Shown: piece after piece, positions 26,330 through 36,636 of the stretch
How the letters are laid out: each line of letters begins with the position of its first letter
Position numbering within the stretch: position 1 is the first letter of the stretch
From: DASSBG01 sp035699085
GTDB taxonomy: Bacteria > Pseudomonadota > Gammaproteobacteria > Xanthomonadales > Rhodanobacteraceae
Length of the DNA: 64,000 bases
NCBI GenBank assembly: GCA_035699085.1
Contig: DASSBG010000004.1
Coordinates: 62,001 to 126,000, forward strand
Reading direction: 5' to 3'
Program-made: the position numbers and the translations under genes
The notes under the pieces: generated by a model
What the model saw: the letters and a program-made list of their open reading frames with translations, nothing else
Databases searched by the model: none
Told to the model about the DNA's origin: nothing

Positions 26330-26910
26330 TGCCAATCCTTCATTTCGTCTCGCAAGGCGTGCATGGCACGCGATAAATGGGTCTTGACGCTGCCTTCCGA
26401 ACAGCCCATGGCGGCGGCCGTGGCAGCACCGTCCAGTCCGTTGAGCGTGCGCAGGGTGAAGGCTTCGCGTTGGCGGCGGGGCAGGGCGCGCAAGGCCTCC
26501 CCCAGTCGCTCCATCGCCTTGGCATCCTCCAGTTGCTGCGCGGGCCCCGGTCCCTGGTCCGCCGGCTCCCAAGGGGGCGGCGCGTCGCCGCCGGGGTCCG
26601 GCGTGCCTTGCAGCCAGCCAACCACCACCGAGCGCACCTTGCGCCGCCGGTGCATGTCGGTGATGCGGCGGCGCAGGATGCTCCAGAACAGCGGCTTCCA
26701 TTCCTCCGCCGGCCGCTTCGCATAGCTCTGCGACAGGCGCATCATTGCGTCCTGCACAGCGTCGAGCGCGTCGTCGGGATTGCCCAGCGCCAGTTGCGCA
26801 CTGCGAAACCCCGGCCGCTCGACCGAGGCCAGGAAGGCGTCCATGCTCTGCGCCTGCGGCTGTGCCAGATCCTCGGCACCGGGCATCGCCGCGGACAGGC
26901 AATCACTCAT
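26326..26910 (-). CDS. ECF-type RNA polymerase sigma factor
   Basis: This 194-residue sigma-70 family protein has region 2 helices (DDALDAVQDAMMRLSQ, PLFWSILRRRITDMHRRRK) and region 4 with the helix-turn-helix GLDGAATAAAMGCSEGSVKTHLSRAMHALR. It probably controls its own operon and an unknown regulon. The start is unclear: the ATG at 26910 lacks a ribosome site, and an ATG at 26943 is in frame. GGAGG stands before a six-codon frame ending exactly at the 26910 start. The operon runs against the pnt genes. Confidence 0.85.
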   Translation of the reverse strand: MSDCLSAAMPGAEDLAQPQAQSMDAFLASVERPGFRSAQLALGNPDDALDAVQDAMMRLSQSYAKRPAEEWKPLFWSILRRRITDMHRRRKVRSVVVGWLQGTPDPGGDAPPPWEPADQGPGPAQQLEDAKAMERLGEALRALPRRQREAFTLRTLNGLDGAATAAAMGCSEGSVKTHLSRAMHALRDEMKDWQ

Positions 26911-27026
26911 CTGGCGACGTCGCTCATGTCGGTCCTCCGTCATATGCTTGCCATGGGTAACGCGACAGCCCGGCGCCGGTTGACTATGATGGCACGGCAC
27001 GGGCAACTTTCTGACCCGGAGACGGC

Positions 27027-27331
27027 ATGCTCGACGGATTCGTGGCGCTGTACCTGTTCATGCTGGCGGCCTTCACCGGCTACGAGATCATCGCGCGGGT
27101 GCCGGTGATCCTGCATACGCCGCTGATGTCCGGCTCCAACTTCATCCACGGTATCGTCCTGATTGGCGGCATGATTGCGCTGGGGCATGCGCACACGCCG
27201 CTGGAGATCGCCATCGGCGTGATCGCGGTGCTGCTGGGGGCCGGCAACGTGGCCGGCGGCTACGTGGTGACCGAGCGGATGCTGGAGATGTTCAAGTCCA
27301 GCAAGCCAGGCAACGGCCGGGGCGACGCCAA

Positions 27332-27335
<4 letters not shown>
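27027..27335 (+). CDS. pntAB: NAD(P) transhydrogenase subunit alpha, part 2
   Basis: This 102-residue membrane protein has three spans, forming the C-terminal membrane part of the alpha subunit. It contains YEIIARVPVILHTPLMSGSN, the conserved start of this subunit, followed by FIHGIVLIGG. GGAGA lies 5 bases before the ATG. Its end overlaps the pntB start (GTGA). pntAA, its usual immediate upstream partner, is displaced by a reversed operon. Confidence 0.92.
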
Positions 27336-28744
<1,409 letters not shown>

Positions 28745-28890
28745 GGAGCGGGGATCAGGGATCGGGTATCTGGTTGGGGATTCGGATTTCCACCTGCGCA
28801 GGGGCCCGCGGCAGCGTCGGGTTACGCGCCTGCGGCGCTGACCCGACCTGCGGCTGACGTTTATTGCCTGCGGGTCCCGGCTTGTCCGGG
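28745..28890. repeat. Repeats and palindrome downstream of pntB
   Basis: GGGATCA, GGGATCG and related units (28750-28786) are followed by a palindrome at 28816-28846. Its outer stem is GTCGGGT pairing with ACCCGAC, with an inner GCGCC/GGCGC. Related palindromes are seen near 24082 and 45397. No gene is present. Confidence 0.55.
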
Positions 28891-29373
28891 TCAGAGGCGC
28901 TTCCGCGGGCGCCACGCCAGCCAGGCAGTGATGGCGGCGAGCGCGGCGCCGGCCAGGAACCAGCCGTAGTCGGCCGGTTGCAGCGCCAGCCGCGCCGCCT
29001 GCGACAGCAGGTCGGCGCCGGCGCTGCGCAGCGCGCCGATCAATCCGATACCGAGTGCGCCGCCGATACGGATCGCTGCCAGCAGCACCGCAAAGTATGC
29101 CGCCGCCAACAGCGTCGCCAGTGCCGCCAGCAGGGCGGCCAACCAGCCTCGGGGCGCAATCCAGGCCCGCATCACCAGGCCCAGCGCCAGCCCGAACGGC
29201 AGCGCCAGCCAGGCGGTGTCGGGTACGCGTCCGCCGTGCTGGGCGTAGACCGCCAGCACCATCCACACTGCGCCGGCTGCCAGGCCCAGCGCCGCAGCGC
29301 AAACGATTGCGAAAAGCATGCCCAGAGCGCTGCGCATCGGGCTGTCGGCGTTGTCTGCATTTGCCACGGTCAC
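28891..29373 (-). CDS. Hypothetical membrane protein
   Basis: This 160-residue protein has about four or five predicted membrane helices and very few polar loops, ending ITAWLAWRPRKRL. The GTG at 29373 is chosen because AGGAG lies 5 bases upstream; other in-frame starts lack it. I do not recognise a family. It is transcribed away from sufT. Confidence 0.65.
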   Translation of the reverse strand: MTVANADNADSPMRSALGMLFAIVCAAALGLAAGAVWMVLAVYAQHGGRVPDTAWLALPFGLALGLVMRAWIAPRGWLAALLAALATLLAAAYFAVLLAAIRIGGALGIGLIGALRSAGADLLSQAARLALQPADYGWFLAGAALAAITAWLAWRPRKRL

Positions 29374-29575
29374 GCATGCTCCTGTTCGGCGGTGGATTCT
29401 TCCCGCGGGCTCGGGCGATGCGCGACGGCAGGCTCGTGTGCGCCGCGCTCGCAGCGCGCGACGGCCCGGCCAATCATAACCTGCGCAATCATCGCGTTGA
29501 CCTGCGACAAGCGGCGCGGCCCGGCTGCCGTCATAATGGGCGGCCCGACAGCGACGATCACCACCGCGAAGCGCC

Positions 29576-30130
29576 ATGAGCTTCAGCCTCAACAGCGAGC
29601 CTTTCACCCTGCAACGCGACTGCGCGGCCGTGCTGGTGCCCGCCGGCGACCAGGTCACGCTGCCCGCGGGGCAGATCGGTTACATCACCCAGGCACTCGG
29701 CGGCAGCTTCACCGTCTACGTCGAGGGCAACCTGTTCCGCATCGTCGGCAGCGACGCCGACGCGTTGGGCAAGGATCCGCCCAAACCCATCGAACTGCCG
29801 CCCGATGCGGGCGACAAGGATGTCGAAAAGGCGGTCTGGGACCAGCTGCGTACCTGCTTTGATCCGGAGATCCCGATCAACGTCGTCGAGCTGGGGCTGG
29901 TCTACGATGTCAGCGTCGAGCACCGCGACGATGGCACGCGCAGCGTCTACATCAAGCTGACGCTGACCGCGCCCGGCTGCGGCATGGGCGACATCCTGGT
30001 CGACGACGCGCGTACCAAGGTGGAAATGATCCCGACGGTCGAAGAGGCCGACATCGACTTGGTCTTCGACCCGCCCTGGAACTACTCGATGATGTCGGAC
30101 GCGGCAAAGCTCGAGACGGGGATGCTGTGA
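29576..30130 (+). CDS. sufT: Fe-S cluster assembly protein SufT
   Basis: This 184-residue protein is full length for SufT. The N-terminal part has VLVPAGDQVTLPAGQIGYITQALGG. The MIP18/DUF59 domain follows, with FDPEIPINVVELGLVYDV and the conserved Cys in TAPGCGMGDILVDDA. SufT aids maturation of iron-sulfur proteins in Gram-positive and Gram-negative bacteria. No other suf gene is nearby. GCGCC precedes the ATG; the ribosome site is weak. Confidence 0.9.
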   Translation: MSFSLNSEPFTLQRDCAAVLVPAGDQVTLPAGQIGYITQALGGSFTVYVEGNLFRIVGSDADALGKDPPKPIELPPDAGDKDVEKAVWDQLRTCFDPEIPINVVELGLVYDVSVEHRDDGTRSVYIKLTLTAPGCGMGDILVDDARTKVEMIPTVEEADIDLVFDPPWNYSMMSDAAKLETGML

Positions 30131-30288
30131 GGCGGTGAGCGGCGGGCCGCGGCGGTCTGCGGTGCGGTGAGCGGTGAGCGGAAGAGCGCCGCGGCGCGCA
30201 GGTTGGCGGTGAGCGAAGCGAACCCCAACACGCCATGCCTGCGCTCGCGCAAACGCCGACACGTGAGACGCGTGCTGCCGATCCCGGC
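30131..30288. repeat. GCGGTGA repeats and 40-bp inverted repeat arm
   Basis: The sufT-asparaginase gap contains GCGGTGA heptamers (30167-30180), followed by GGAAGAGCG. The left arm (30201-30242) of an inverted repeat lies next. Its other arm is at 30951-30990, beyond the asparaginase gene. The arms are identical apart from two single-base insertions. Confidence 0.65.
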
Positions 30289-30774
30289 TCAGGTCGGCTC
30301 GAAACGGTTCGCCTCTCGATTCTTTCGCACGTGGGCGGGGTCCCAGATACGGCCATTCATCGCGATCCAGACGCCGTCGGGAAGGCTCTGAACGGCGCCG
30401 ACCGCGCAGCCGATGTTGAACACGGCGTCGGAGCCGTCGAAGCGCGCCGGATTCAAGGCGCCGGTCAGCACGATCACCTTGCCCTCGATCGAAGCCAGCT
30501 CGCGCGCGGTCTCCACCATGGTGTCGGTGCCGTGGGTGACCAGCACGTGGCGATGTGGCTGCGCCTCGATGGTTCGGCTGATCAGTTCGCGGTCACCAGC
30601 GTCGATGTCGAGGCTGTCCTTGCGCAGGATCGGCAGCAGGTCGAAGCGGAAGCCGACGCCGAGCTGCGTGAGGATGTCGCCGATCTGCGGCGCGCCGATC
30701 TGGTAGTCGGACTTTGCATCGAAGTAGACCTTGTCGATGGTGCCGCCGGTGGTGACGATGCTGAGGTGGTGCAT
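30289..30774 (-). CDS. Short asparaginase domain protein
   Basis: This 161-residue protein has the N-terminal asparaginase active-site motifs TTGGTIDK near residue 9 and THGTDTMVETA, but it ends after one domain. Normal L-asparaginases are about 330 residues with a C-terminal domain. Short forms like this occur in several proteobacteria, so it need not be broken. The ATG at 30774 has no strong ribosome site. It lies alone between the two arms of a 40-bp inverted repeat. Activity is uncertain. Confidence 0.8.
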   Translation of the reverse strand: MHHLSIVTTGGTIDKVYFDAKSDYQIGAPQIGDILTQLGVGFRFDLLPILRKDSLDIDAGDRELISRTIEAQPHRHVLVTHGTDTMVETARELASIEGKVIVLTGALNPARFDGSDAVFNIGCAVGAVQSLPDGVWIAMNGRIWDPAHVRKNREANRFEPT

Positions 30775-30997
30775 GGCGGTCGGCCTGGTGAGGGGCGAGC
30801 CGCCTAGTCTAGCGGGCTGTGCCCTGCGCGGCAGCGGGACCTCGGGATCTCGGGACGCGGGGCTCGGGGTTCGGGGTTCGGGACAGGACACGGGACTGGG
30901 GACCCGGGACCCGGGACCCGCAAGGGCACTGGCTCGGCCTCTGCGTGGGTGCAGGCTGGCGTGTTGGGTTCGCTTCGCTCACCGCCAACCTTTGCAC
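30775..30997. repeat. Repeats upstream of the asparaginase gene
   Basis: Heptamer-like units of CGGGAYN and CGGGGTT type (30828-30890) precede three GGGACCC units (30899-30919) that end at GCAAGGGC. The right arm of the 40-bp inverted repeat follows at 30951-30990. Nothing coding is seen. Confidence 0.6.
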
Positions 30998-31408
30998 TCA
31001 GCGGCCGCCACCGATCAGGTGCACCGGACGCGGGCGCTTCCAGCGCAGCAGCAGCCACAGCAACAGCAGGGGCAGCGGCAGCCAGTAACTGGCCTTTGCG
31101 ACCGGCGCGAGTGCGCCATGCGAATCTGCGAACAACGTGTCAAGTGCAGTTGGCGGGTTCGCCGCGACGGCGGGGTAGGCGTCGCCGAAGCTGGCGCTGG
31201 CCAGAGCCGTCGCGACGCTGGTGACGCCCGGGATCCAGTTCGCGAGGCTGCGGCCGAGGACAATGTAGGTTTCTGCCAGGGGAGATTCCAGCCGCGCCTG
31301 GGCCTGCACCGCCGGCTGCTCGATCGCAGCGCCGCCGAGCGCCAGCACGTCGAACAGCAACGTGGCAAAAAACAGGATGCCGCAGATGATGTGCGCGCGT
31401 GCTTTCAT
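30998..31408 (-). CDS. Hypothetical membrane protein
   Basis: This 136-residue protein has an N-terminal hydrophobic helix (HIICGILFFATLLFDVLALGG), a polar middle and a C-terminal span (WLPLPLLLLWLLLRW). It probably has two membrane anchors with the middle in the periplasm. GGAGG 7 bases before the ATG at 31408 confirms the start. I know of no family. It is divergent from msrA. Confidence 0.65.
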   Translation of the reverse strand: MKARAHIICGILFFATLLFDVLALGGAAIEQPAVQAQARLESPLAETYIVLGRSLANWIPGVTSVATALASASFGDAYPAVAANPPTALDTLFADSHGALAPVAKASYWLPLPLLLLWLLLRWKRPRPVHLIGGGR

Positions 31409-31513
31409 GGGTGGATCCTCCGCCGCGGAGTATCATGCGCGGTGGCGCTTGCGTAAAGGCCTCGGCGGCCATATTTCCCCGCTGTCAGACGCTGCAACCC
31501 ACGGAGTCCAGCC

Positions 31514-32134
31514 ATGTCCAGCCCCAGCCTTGCCGCTGCACGCGAGCCATTGCCCGGCCGCAGCGAACCCATGCCGATCAACAACCGGCACTACGTCAAT
31601 GGCCACCCGATCAAGGGCGACTTCCCCGGGCTCGAAAAGGCGCAGTTCGCCATGGGCTGTTTTTGGGGCGTGGAGCGGCTGTTCTGGCAGCTGCCGGGTG
31701 TCTACACCACGGCCTCGGGCTACGCCGGGGGCAGCACGCCCAACCCGACCTACGAGGAGGTTTGCAGCCATCGTACCGGCCATGCCGAGACGGTATTGGT
31801 CGTTTATGACCCGGACGAGATCGGCTACGACGAACTGCTCACCGTGTTCTGGGAAAACCACGACCCCACCCAGGGGATGCGCCAGGGCAACGACATCGGC
31901 GAGAACTACCGCTCGGCGATTTTTGCCGTCACGCCGGAGCAACGCGCCGCCGCCGAACGTTCGCGCGATGCATACCAGCAGCGCCTCCGCGAGGCGGGCC
32001 TGCAGCCGGTGACCACCCAGATAGAGGATGCCGGCCCCTTCTACTACGCCGAGGACGAGCACCAGCAGTACCTGGCGAAGAACCCGTCCGGCTACTGCGG
32101 CATCCACGGCACGGGCGTGCGGTGCGTGGGGTAG
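31514..32134 (+). CDS. msrA: Peptide-methionine (S)-S-oxide reductase MsrA
   Basis: MsrA repairs oxidised methionine. The 206-residue protein has the catalytic Cys49 in GCFWGVERLFWQLPG, the GYAGG and HTEVVxVxYDP-like TGHAETVLVVYDP motifs. A resolving Cys lies in the C-terminal GYCGIHGTGVRC. The 40-residue N-terminal extension matches the E. coli-type length. GGAG precedes the ATG by about 9 bases. The gene stands alone. Confidence 0.95.
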   Translation: MSSPSLAAAREPLPGRSEPMPINNRHYVNGHPIKGDFPGLEKAQFAMGCFWGVERLFWQLPGVYTTASGYAGGSTPNPTYEEVCSHRTGHAETVLVVYDPDEIGYDELLTVFWENHDPTQGMRQGNDIGENYRSAIFAVTPEQRAAAERSRDAYQQRLREAGLQPVTTQIEDAGPFYYAEDEHQQYLAKNPSGYCGIHGTGVRCVG

Positions 32135-32630
32135 GGGAGGCGGGAGGAGGCGGGACTCGGGATTACCCGGGACCGGGGACCCGGGGCCCGGGACCGGAAA
32201 AGCGCGGGATCGGCTTGCCGGATCCGAGCAGCGACGCGGCCGCGCTGCGCACTGAGGCGCCGCATCGGCGCGGCGTCCGCCGGCCGTCGTGCGCGACCAG
32301 CCGAGGAGCCTGCATCGTCCGCGTTCAGACGCACGCGGGACCCGGGACCGGGGACCGGGGACCGGAAAAAAAAAGCGCGGGATCGGCTTGCCGGATGCGA
32401 CCAGCGACGCGGCCGCGCTGCCTGTTCGAAGCGCCGCATCAGGCGACGGGTGCAGCCCTGCAGTCGCCACGGGCCGGGGCGCAATCCGCGTCATCCGCGT
32501 TGACGTGCCCACGCGTCGTCCCCGAGTCCCGGGGCCATGCGGTGGCAATCGTGGCGCGGCCATGTCGTCGGCGGCTGCTGCGCGGCTGATCCCGCGCCTT
32601 TACGGGTCCCGGGTCCCCGGTCCCGCGCCT
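32135..32630. repeat. Repeat cluster between msrA and acyl-CoA dehydrogenase
   Basis: This gap of about 500 bases holds three heptamer arrays (32169-32196, 32337-32364 and, inverted, 32602-32622). It also holds an 88-base direct repeat (about 32190-32278 and 32358-32447). In the repeat GGGACC units lead into an A-run (4 A in one copy, 9 in the other) and then GCGCGGGATCGGCTTGCCGG. GATCCCGCGCCTTT, an inverted partner of the repeat start, precedes the third array. No gene is seen. Confidence 0.7.
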
Positions 32631-34253
32631 TCAGGGGTTCCCTCGAATCAACGACAGACCCCGAGCGAGGAATGCGCGCAACGCGGCGGCGCACGCGTCG
32701 CCGCCGCCGTGGGCGGCGGACCATGTGGCTTGGCGGGCCAGCAGTGCGGCGGCCGTGGTTCGCGCCAGCGTGAAGGCGAGGTCACGGGCGCCGGCTTGCA
32801 GCCGCGCGTTGTCACCGGCAGCCGTGGCGACGAAGGCGTCGGCACCCTCCAGCGCCGCGCGAACCGCGCTTGCCGCGTCCGGGTTGGCGGCTTCGGCGAG
32901 CAGGGCGTCGATGGCGGTTCGCAGCGGCGCCAGCCCGTCCTTGGCCAGCGCGCGCAGCGCGTCCAGTGACAGAACGTTGGTGGTGCCTTCCCAGATAGGG
33001 TAGACCTGCGCGTCACGCAGCAGTTGCGGCAGGCCGGTGTCCTCGATGTAGCCGTTGCCGCCGAAGCATTCCAGCGTTTCGCTGGCGAGGCGCACCGCCA
33101 GTTTGCCGGTCCACAATTTGGCCAGTGGCGTCAGCAGGCGCAGCAGCGCCGGTTCGTGGGCGGCCGCCACCCCGGCTTCGACGCGACCCAAAAGCTCGGC
33201 GACATGGAAGGCCAGCGCAAAGGCGCCGGCAAACGCGGCTTGCATTTCCGCCAGCGTGCGCGCGTGCAGCGGTTGCTCGATCAGCGGCCGGCCGAAGGCC
33301 TGTCGTCGTGTTGCGTAGTCGGTGGCGAGCGCAACGCAGCGGGCCATGCTGGCCACGGCGCCGATGGCATTCCAGGTGCGGGTGACATTGAGCATCGGCA
33401 CCACCTGGCGCACGCCATGCGCCAGTTCGCCCAGCGGCCATGCTGGCACGCCGTCGAGATGGATTTCCGCGGTCGGCAGTTCGCGCGTGCCGAGCTTGTC
33501 CTTCAGGCGATCGATGGTGAGGCCGTTCCAGCGGCCTTCCGCGTCCCTGGTCTCGACGTAGAACAGCGCCAGCGCATCACCGGTGCTGCCCGCGCCTTCG
33601 GGCCGCGCCAGCGCCAGCGCCGCCTCACCGACGATGGCGGAGGTGAACCACTTGCGTCCGTGCAGGCGCCACTGGCCGGCGTTGTCACGGCGGGCGACGG
33701 TCTCGGTGTGGCCGACGTCGGAACCGCCGATGTTTTCGGTCATCCACTGGCCCGACAGCCACAGCGCGCCGGCCTTGCGGCTGAGGAAATGTGGCAGCGC
33801 GCGGTCCATCAGTTCGCGGTTGCCGCTGGCCTTGATCGCGGTGGCTGCGCCATCGGTCATCGCCAGTGGGCAGGTGTAGAACTCGCTGGCGACGTGGTAG
33901 AGGTAAACCCGTGCGAATTGCTCCAGCCGCGCATGCGGACCGGCGGTGGCGTCGTGGCCGGCGGCCAGCAGGCCGTGGCGCGCGGTCAGGGCCGGGCCTT
34001 CCAGCCAGGCATCCGTCAACGCCACCCGGTCGACGCGCTCGCCCCACGGCCCCCACTGCGTCAGCACGGGCTCGCGTCGCGGCATCTGCAGGCGCCGCGC
34101 ATAGGCCATCAGCGCGTAGTCCGCCAGCGCCTCAAGGTCCGGCAGCAAGGCTTCGCGCCGCGCGGCTGGCAGCGCACGCGCCAGCAGGTTGCGCAGCAGC
34201 GGGTCGGCATGCAGCGGGTGCGGCAGTTGCGGCGGTGCTTGCAGAAAGCCCAT
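32631..34253 (-). CDS. Acyl-CoA dehydrogenase, AidB-like
   Basis: This 540-residue FAD enzyme is similar in length to E. coli AidB (541). It has SGQWMTENIGGSDVG, the FAD-binding RKWFTSA, a central beta domain, and the C-terminal CFGGNGYIEDTGLPQLLRDA and IWEGTTNV stretch characteristic of the AidB subgroup. AidB-type proteins are induced by alkylation damage and bind DNA in E. coli; acyl-CoA activity is usually low. The ATG at 34253 removes a longer frame running into repeats. It is the only gene of its kind here. Confidence 0.9.
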   Translation of the reverse strand: MGFLQAPPQLPHPLHADPLLRNLLARALPAARREALLPDLEALADYALMAYARRLQMPRREPVLTQWGPWGERVDRVALTDAWLEGPALTARHGLLAAGHDATAGPHARLEQFARVYLYHVASEFYTCPLAMTDGAATAIKASGNRELMDRALPHFLSRKAGALWLSGQWMTENIGGSDVGHTETVARRDNAGQWRLHGRKWFTSAIVGEAALALARPEGAGSTGDALALFYVETRDAEGRWNGLTIDRLKDKLGTRELPTAEIHLDGVPAWPLGELAHGVRQVVPMLNVTRTWNAIGAVASMARCVALATDYATRRQAFGRPLIEQPLHARTLAEMQAAFAGAFALAFHVAELLGRVEAGVAAAHEPALLRLLTPLAKLWTGKLAVRLASETLECFGGNGYIEDTGLPQLLRDAQVYPIWEGTTNVLSLDALRALAKDGLAPLRTAIDALLAEAANPDAASAVRAALEGADAFVATAAGDNARLQAGARDLAFTLARTTAAALLARQATWSAAHGGGDACAAALRAFLARGLSLIRGNP

Positions 34254-34320
34254 GGCCTTCGGTCCCGGACGGCTTGGTCCGATTATAGGCAGCCGCGGCG
34301 CAACGGGCCGCGTGACGCGC

Positions 34321-34695
34321 TCATCGCGCGGTGGTCGGTTTCTGCTTCGGCGCACGTACACCGCAGGCGCCGATCAGCACCACGCTCAGCGCGATCTCGA
34401 CGAAGGCGAGCAGGCGCTGCTCGGGCGCCAGCCACGCCTGGCTGACGCCCTGGCAAAAGTACAGCAGCGCGACCATGCCCGCCCACAGCAGTGCCCGTTG
34501 CGGCCGGCGCAGGGCCAGCAGTGGCAGCAGCAAGGGCACGACGACAATCGCCAGCGCGAGGCCGGGTGGAAGGAAGGGCGAGGGCCACAGCCACCAATGC
34601 CAGGCGAACTGCAGCACCAGCAGCGCGCTCCAGGCGGCGAAGCCGACGCGGCGCGCGTTGCGCATGCGGGTGGGCGTGCCGACCGTCGCGGTCAC
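34321..34695 (-). CDS. DUF2069 membrane protein
   Basis: This 124-residue protein has four predicted membrane helices, with the characteristic FAAWSALLVLQFAWHWWLWP start and ALLYFCQGVSQAW of the DUF2069 family. The GTG start overlaps the wrbA stop (GTGA), so it is translated from the same message. The function is unknown. It is found next to wrbA in many gammaproteobacteria. Confidence 0.7.
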   Translation of the reverse strand: MTATVGTPTRMRNARRVGFAAWSALLVLQFAWHWWLWPSPFLPPGLALAIVVVPLLLPLLALRRPQRALLWAGMVALLYFCQGVSQAWLAPEQRLLAFVEIALSVVLIGACGVRAPKQKPTTAR

Positions 34696-35294
34696 GCGTG
34701 ATCCCCCAGACGAAGGGTGATGTCGGCCAGGCGCCGGCCCAGCGCGCGCGCCAGTTGCCGCTCCTCGTCGCTGATCGGCCGGTCGCCCTCCAGGCCGGCG
34801 ACGTGACTGGCGCCGTACGGCGTGCCGCCGCTGCGGGTGGTGTTGAGCGCCGGCTCGGTGAACGGAATGCCGACGATCAGCATGCCGTGGTGCAGCAGCG
34901 GCAGCATCATCGACAGCAGCGTCGACTCCTGGCCGCCATGCATCGTGGATGTCGAGGTAAACACAGCCGCCGGCTTGCCGGACAGCGTGCCCGAGGCCCA
35001 TTCGGCGGCAGTCGAGTCAAGAAAATGCTTCAGCGGCGCCGCCATGTTGCCGAAGCGTGTCGGGCTGCCCATCGCCAGGGCCGCGCACTCGGCCAGATCG
35101 GTTTTGTCGACATACGGCGCGCCGGCGTCCGGCTCGGGTGGTTGCGCACTTCGGGTGACTGGAGCCACCGGTGGCACCTGGCGCAGGCGGGCCTGCATTC
35201 CCGGCACTTCCTCGATGCCGCGAGCAACCAACCGCGCCAGCTGCGCAACGCTGCCGTTGCGGCTGTAGTAGAGGACCAGGATTTCCCGATTCAT
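34692..35294 (-). CDS. wrbA: NAD(P)H:quinone oxidoreductase WrbA
   Basis: WrbA is an FMN-dependent, flavodoxin-like enzyme that reduces quinones in two-electron steps. The 200-residue protein has the FMN loop YYSRNGSVAQLAR at the start, GSPTRFGNMAAPLKHFLD and the STSTMHGGQESTLLSMM segment. All family features are present. It is the first gene of a pair with DUF2069 and is divergent from yihY. Confidence 0.93.
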   Translation of the reverse strand: MNREILVLYYSRNGSVAQLARLVARGIEEVPGMQARLRQVPPVAPVTRSAQPPEPDAGAPYVDKTDLAECAALAMGSPTRFGNMAAPLKHFLDSTAAEWASGTLSGKPAAVFTSTSTMHGGQESTLLSMMLPLLHHGMLIVGIPFTEPALNTTRSGGTPYGASHVAGLEGDRPISDEERQLARALGRRLADITLRLGDHA

Positions 35295-35373
35295 CGCGTG
35301 GCGGTGTCCGCTGACTGGTTTCGTTCGCACGTGGTGCGCTAGTCTCGCAGATATCCGCACTCCGGACGACGTC

Positions 35374-36636
35374 ATGGCTGCACGTTTCGACCGCGACCGC
35401 GCCATCGCCTTCTCCAGCTTCCTCTGGAAGCGCTACCTCGATGACAAGTGTTTCGAGACGGCGGGCGCGCTGTCCTACACCACCTTGTTCGCGATCGTGC
35501 CACTGATGGCGGCGATCTTGGGCATCCTCTCGGCATTCCCGGTGTTCGGCGACTGGTCGAACGCACTGACCGATTTCGTGTTCCGAAACTTCGTCCCGAC
35601 CGCCGGCGACACCATCCGGCATTACATCCTGCAATTCGCCGCCAACGCCAGCAAACTGACGGCGATCGGCATCATCGTGCTGCTGGCCAGTGCGCTGATG
35701 ATGTTGTGGGCGATCGAGGACCGGCTCAATCGCATCTGGCGGGTGAAAACGCGGCGCTCAAGCGTCTCGCGCTTCCTGCTTTACTGGGTCGCGCTGACGC
35801 TGGGCCCGATCCTGGTGGTGACCGGCCTGGCGGTGTCGTCCTACCTGTTCGCGCTGAGCGGCGCACAGGCCGAATTCAGCCCGGCGGGGCCGCTGCTGCG
35901 CGTGGTCTCGTTCCTGGTCACGCTGATCGCGTTGCTGGCGATGTACAAGCTGATACCGAACCGCGTGGTGCACTGGCGGCATGCTGCCATCGGTGCAGTG
36001 TTGGCCGCCGTGCTGTTCGAATTCGCGCGCATGGCGTTCGGCCTGTATGTCGCTTCGATGGACTCCTACAAGCAGATCTACGGCGCGGTGGCGGTGGTGC
36101 CGATCTTCCTGATCTGGATCTTCATCAGCTGGAACATCGTGCTGCTGGGTGCGTCCATTGCCGCGTCGCTGTCGTCGTTCCAGTACCGGCCGAAGTCCGA
36201 GCAGCTGCCGGCGGGCGCCGAATTCATCGGCCTGCTCGCCGTGCTGCGGCATTTTGTCGAGGCCCAGCGCGAGGGCCGCGGCCTGCACAGCGACGAGCTC
36301 TGCGCGCGAGAGGAGTACCTGTCCGATGACCTGCTGCAGCGCTATCTGGGCGACATGCAGGAGGCACGCCTGATCGAGCGCAGCGAGGATGGCGACTGGA
36401 TGTTGATGCGCAGCCTCGACACCGCAACCCTGGCCGACGTCTACGAGACGGGCGAATACCGGCTGCCGCTTGAGCCGGGCATCATGGCAAAATGGGGCGC
36501 CGACCTGCCGCCGCCATTGCGCGAGGTGCTGAACGCAACCGTCGACACCTTGCGCCGCCAGCTGGGCGCGCAACTGGCCGGGGCGTTCCCGCGTCCCGAA
36601 TCACCGTCCTCGTCGACCACAGCCGAGCGCCCATGA
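35374..36636 (+). CDS. YihY family inner membrane protein
   Basis: This 420-residue protein of the YihY/BrkB family has six membrane helices in the first 280 residues, with conserved SYTTLFAIVPLMAAI and WRHAAIGAVLAAVLFEFAR. A soluble C-terminal domain resembles a winged helix (RHFVEAQREGRGLHSDEL). The transport role of the family is unproven. Its stop overlaps the tlpA-like gene (ATGA), and the next two genes are coupled in the same way. Confidence 0.9.
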   Translation: MAARFDRDRAIAFSSFLWKRYLDDKCFETAGALSYTTLFAIVPLMAAILGILSAFPVFGDWSNALTDFVFRNFVPTAGDTIRHYILQFAANASKLTAIGIIVLLASALMMLWAIEDRLNRIWRVKTRRSSVSRFLLYWVALTLGPILVVTGLAVSSYLFALSGAQAEFSPAGPLLRVVSFLVTLIALLAMYKLIPNRVVHWRHAAIGAVLAAVLFEFARMAFGLYVASMDSYKQIYGAVAVVPIFLIWIFISWNIVLLGASIAASLSSFQYRPKSEQLPAGAEFIGLLAVLRHFVEAQREGRGLHSDELCAREEYLSDDLLQRYLGDMQEARLIERSEDGDWMLMRSLDTATLADVYETGEYRLPLEPGIMAKWGADLPPPLREVLNATVDTLRRQLGAQLAGAFPRPESPSSSTTAERP

